Of a stretch of DNA of 64,000 nt, positions 61,509-64,000 are shown one piece after another (the stretch's first letter is position 1; every line of letters begins with the position of its first letter). Both the position numbers and the translations under genes were made by a program. Source of the stretch: Lachnospiraceae bacterium P6A3 (GTDB taxonomy: Bacteria; Bacillota; Clostridia; Lachnospirales; Lachnospiraceae). The notes below the pieces were generated by a model. It saw only the letters and a program-made list of their open reading frames with translations, was not told the DNA's origin and made no database searches. The DNA lies in assembly GCA_000702085.1 (NCBI GenBank), contig JNKP01000004.1:124001-188000 (forward strand), in the 5' to 3' direction.

Positions 61509-63763
61509 AAGGCTCTCCCTATGATCTCTATACGTCCGGTACCTCCGTCCATGCGGATAATATCTCCGGTTTTTACAATGTCGGTCAGTTTATCCACTCC
61601 GACGATGGACGGAATGTTCAGTTCTCTTGATATGATCGCAGTATGTGACAGAAGGGATCCCTTTTCCGATATGACTCCCTTGGCTGTGGCAAGTAAGAAT
61701 ACCCATCCGGGATCCGTCATCTTGGTAATAAGGATTTTGTCACGTACATCTCTTGCATCCTCGGGACAGGTTATAACAAGCGCTTCTCCCTCAGCTGTGC
61801 TTCCGGAGCAGGGAACACCCTGCAGTGAATTTTCGGAGATCACTTTTTTGTGTGAATTGACATTCGAGTGTCTCTTGTTAAATTCCTTATCCTCGAAAAT
61901 GAGCCTTGTATAAGGAGGCAGCATTTCATAAACGGAATATTCTTCCTTCCTCTCTGAGACAACGGATTTCATATCCGCAGGCTTACTTACCATCCCGAAT
62001 GCTTCATCCATAGTAAGGTAGTACATATCTTCCGGCTTTTCTATGAGACCGCTTCCGGCAAACCTGTCTCCCATGGTATCAAAGATGAGTCTTACGATTC
62101 CGTATATCCTGCTGCGGTTAAGTCTTGATTTTTCTCTTCCCGCTATACCGGCAGCACATCTTTTTCCCAGAAACCTTGTGACAGGGTCTGCTTTTATCGA
62201 GAGTTCCTCACTGCGGTTTATATCCTCATACATCTTCTTAAGTCGGGAAGGATCTTTTCTGTATTCTTCGATCCTTTCATCCAGAAGTGAAGGCGTAGAT
62301 CTGAAAGTCCTTCTTTCCAGCTTTAATTCCTCAAGGTTTCTGTCCCCGTAAAGTCTTATATATTCTTTTTTACTCTTTTCGAAATCTTCTTCGGATAATT
62401 CGTCTTTTCTGTAAGCCAGTTCTATAAGTGCCTTTACCGGCTTCATGCTTTCAATATCCGATATACCCGAAATATATTTATTGATATATGCATCATCACG
62501 GTCATATTTCTTGCGAAGCCTGTTTTTTACAAGTCCCGTATAGATAAATGCATACATATCATTAAGAAGAGTAACATCCCATATACTCAGGAGCTTATCT
62601 CTTACTTCATCATAAAGCCCGATCAGTTCATTAAGATCCATTTCCGGATCGTAGCTTTCATAAAAATGTTCATTTACTCTTACGAATTCTTTTTCAAGAC
62701 TTCTCATATGTCTCGGAACGGACAGAAGTTCATACAAAGAATTCACATAAGTCATACAGCGGACAAAAGGGTTTAAGTTTACTTCTTTGTCGCTTACGGT
62801 TTTATTCTTAACCCCGAGCATTTCCTGCCATACGGGAATGATCTTCTTATTAAAAGGAAGAAATTTCAGCACCGTATACCAGTTGCTGATCTTGTAATAC
62901 ATTCTCCCGTTAGCATCACCGACCATGTTGTTGAAAACATCGGTGTGCTTGTTTAATTCTTTATCATTCTTAAGTACTCTTCGGCTTACACCTTTAAACA
63001 CGCCGCCGTAAACCATATGTACAAAAGATACTGTTAACGGCAGGGATAAACCCGGATAGCTCTCGACTATATTACTGTTGTCGAGTATCAGAGGATTGTC
63101 CCCTTTGATCGTAGTAATGGGTCTTGCCTGCAGGATATAAAGCTTTCCCTTTGAATATGCAAATTCTATATCCAGATAATCTCCGAGAAGCTCCCTGATC
63201 TTACCGGATACTTCCATCAACTCTTCTACCTGATCGGAAGAAAGAAGATCTTCTTTTCCTTCGAAGTAAAATAATTTATCAGTCTGATGGTAATAATATG
63301 TGGTCGTGTCAGAAGATCCGGATACCACACCTTCTCCCAGGCCTCTTGCACAAGCGATCACGCTTTCATTCAAAAGACCCTGAGGATTTGATGTAAACAA
63401 AACTCCCGACGTATCGGCATCTACCATGTCCTGGACAATAACGCACATCTTAAGATCGGCCGGGCTTAGCTTACGACTGTCCATATAACCGATTACATTT
63501 TCGGCATTGACCGAATCCCTGCACGCGCGGATCTTTTCAGGGATTTCTTCCGGCTTTACATTCAGATAAGTCACAAATTGCCCTGCGAAGCTTTGATCCG
63601 CACCGTCTTCGAGATTACAGCAGCTTCTTACGGCAACTTTTCCTTTTCTCGAAGTGAATCTGCTTTCATCAAATTCTTCGCCGAATTCTATTATCTCGAA
63701 AACGGGAACATTAAAGCCCGCCTCTTTCAATTTGATCAGATTGTCAGCTTTGCTTCCGTACAT
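61505..63763 (-). CDS. PEP-synthase-like dikinase (rifampicin-phosphotransferase type)
   Basis: ATG 63763 was chosen because GGAAGGA lies 8 nt upstream; a TTG start at 63781 overlaps the upstream gene. The 752-aa protein has an N-terminal PEP/pyruvate-binding ATP-grasp domain (about 1-245, with YGSKADNLIKLKEAGFNVP and RSCCNLEDGADQSFAGQF). A long helical middle follows, and a C-terminal phospho-His domain, GSLLSHTAIISRELNIPSIVGV (about 705-726), carries the active His. These enzymes transfer phosphate with ATP. The substrate is unknown. Confidence 0.8.
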   Translation of the reverse strand: MYGSKADNLIKLKEAGFNVPVFEIIEFGEEFDESRFTSRKGKVAVRSCCNLEDGADQSFAGQFVTYLNVKPEEIPEKIRACRDSVNAENVIGYMDSRKLSPADLKMCVIVQDMVDADTSGVLFTSNPQGLLNESVIACARGLGEGVVSGSSDTTTYYYHQTDKLFYFEGKEDLLSSDQVEELMEVSGKIRELLGDYLDIEFAYSKGKLYILQARPITTIKGDNPLILDNSNIVESYPGLSLPLTVSFVHMVYGGVFKGVSRRVLKNDKELNKHTDVFNNMVGDANGRMYYKISNWYTVLKFLPFNKKIIPVWQEMLGVKNKTVSDKEVNLNPFVRCMTYVNSLYELLSVPRHMRSLEKEFVRVNEHFYESYDPEMDLNELIGLYDEVRDKLLSIWDVTLLNDMYAFIYTGLVKNRLRKKYDRDDAYINKYISGISDIESMKPVKALIELAYRKDELSEEDFEKSKKEYIRLYGDRNLEELKLERRTFRSTPSLLDERIEEYRKDPSRLKKMYEDINRSEELSIKADPVTRFLGKRCAAGIAGREKSRLNRSRIYGIVRLIFDTMGDRFAGSGLIEKPEDMYYLTMDEAFGMVSKPADMKSVVSERKEEYSVYEMLPPYTRLIFEDKEFNKRHSNVNSHKKVISENSLQGVPCSGSTAEGEALVITCPEDARDVRDKILITKMTDPGWVFLLATAKGVISEKGSLLSHTAIISRELNIPSIVGVDKLTDIVKTGDIIRMDGGTGRIEIIGRAL

Positions 63764-63764
63764 C

Positions 63765-63998
63765 CTAGATCCTTCCGACAAGCAGGAACACCACTATAGT
63801 AAGCAGCATTGTCGATTCCTGCAGATAAGTGTATCTTTCGACTTTTTCCACCAGGACAAATTTCTCCGGGTCTTTCATATACTGAATAAATTTCCATGTC
63901 ATCCAGGATACCAGCAGGAACAATATTACAATCGAGATTTTGTTCAGTCTGAATACGAGAATAAAGTTTGTAATAATATCAGCGATGGTAAGTATCAT
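63765..63998 (-). CDS. Small membrane protein, partial or complete
   Basis: The 77-aa stretch has two hydrophobic segments, ISIVILFLLVSWMTWKFIQY in the middle and TMLLTIVVFLLVGRI at the end. It ends 1 bp before the dikinase ATG. The visible Met is at 63998, 2 bp from the right edge, so the true start may lie outside the window. No family was recognised. Confidence 0.4.
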   Translation of the reverse strand: MILTIADIITNFILVFRLNKISIVILFLLVSWMTWKFIQYMKDPEKFVLVEKVERYTYLQESTMLLTIVVFLLVGRI

Positions 63999-64000
63999 TA

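Overview
The window (64 kb, moderately low GC) looks like the chromosome of a rumen- or gut-type Lachnospiraceae (Butyrivibrio-like) Firmicute. This is an inference from gene content: DUF6020 membrane proteins, several LicD proteins, a branched-chain amino-acid Liv operon, AGGAGG-type ribosome sites, and secreted proteins with FDxxYYxxxNPDV-type repeats. No rRNA, phage or transposase gene was seen. Most genes lie on the minus strand in long, tightly packed operons.

Layout. 0-2.2 kb: the edge of an isochorismatase-like gene, a GNAT acetyltransferase, a YefM/RelE-type toxin-antitoxin pair, and a tRNA-Gly(UCC) whose 3' end is duplicated 142 bp downstream beside strong palindromes. 2.2-7.6 kb: envelope genes (DUF6020, a MurG-type transferase, GtrA), a D-2-hydroxyacid dehydrogenase and a lipoprotein. 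7.7-19 kb: one long operon with a radical SAM SPL-type protein, two LicD proteins, TldD/TldE, and a carbohydrate ABC transporter with an FRG-domain gene embedded in it. 19-22 kb (plus strand): an MFS/spermidine-synthase fusion and a PlsC-type acyltransferase with a zinc ribbon.

22-39.6 kb is the most unusual part: a type III-D-like CRISPR island. The cas operon encodes a putative Csx15/Csx20-like ring nuclease, Cas6, an HD-less Cas10, Csx10, a tandem RAMP, a Csx19-like protein and a TIGR03986-type RAMP. It runs into a short CRISPR array that is degenerate at both ends. No cas1/cas2 is present. Downstream on the same strand lie a secreted transglutaminase-like protein, a small protein, a stand-alone CARF-like protein, a protein resembling a divergent sigma-70 factor, and a CARF-HEPN (Csm6/Csx1-like) RNase. 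A second transglutaminase-like/small-protein pair and an 86-aa gene complete the island. Five transcription starts in the island share a bipartite promoter-like element, AAAAACGGTT, exactly 19 nt, then CTAnnTA. I did not notice it elsewhere in the window. A plausible model, not proven, is a CRISPR-signal-linked regulon in which a dedicated sigma-like factor, perhaps controlled by the CARF protein, drives the cas operon together with secreted transglutaminase-like proteins.

39.6-64 kb: a membrane diguanylate cyclase, a GH25 lysozyme with cell-wall-binding repeats, the LivJHMGF operon, DegV, two large membrane proteins (one DUF6020), TcdA, a Nudix hydrolase and a long LicD fusion. Then come an ABC exporter, a DUF3021/LytTR pair, and an operon of an esterase, an acyl-CoA-ligase-like enzyme, a GNAT protein and a PEP-synthase-like dikinase.
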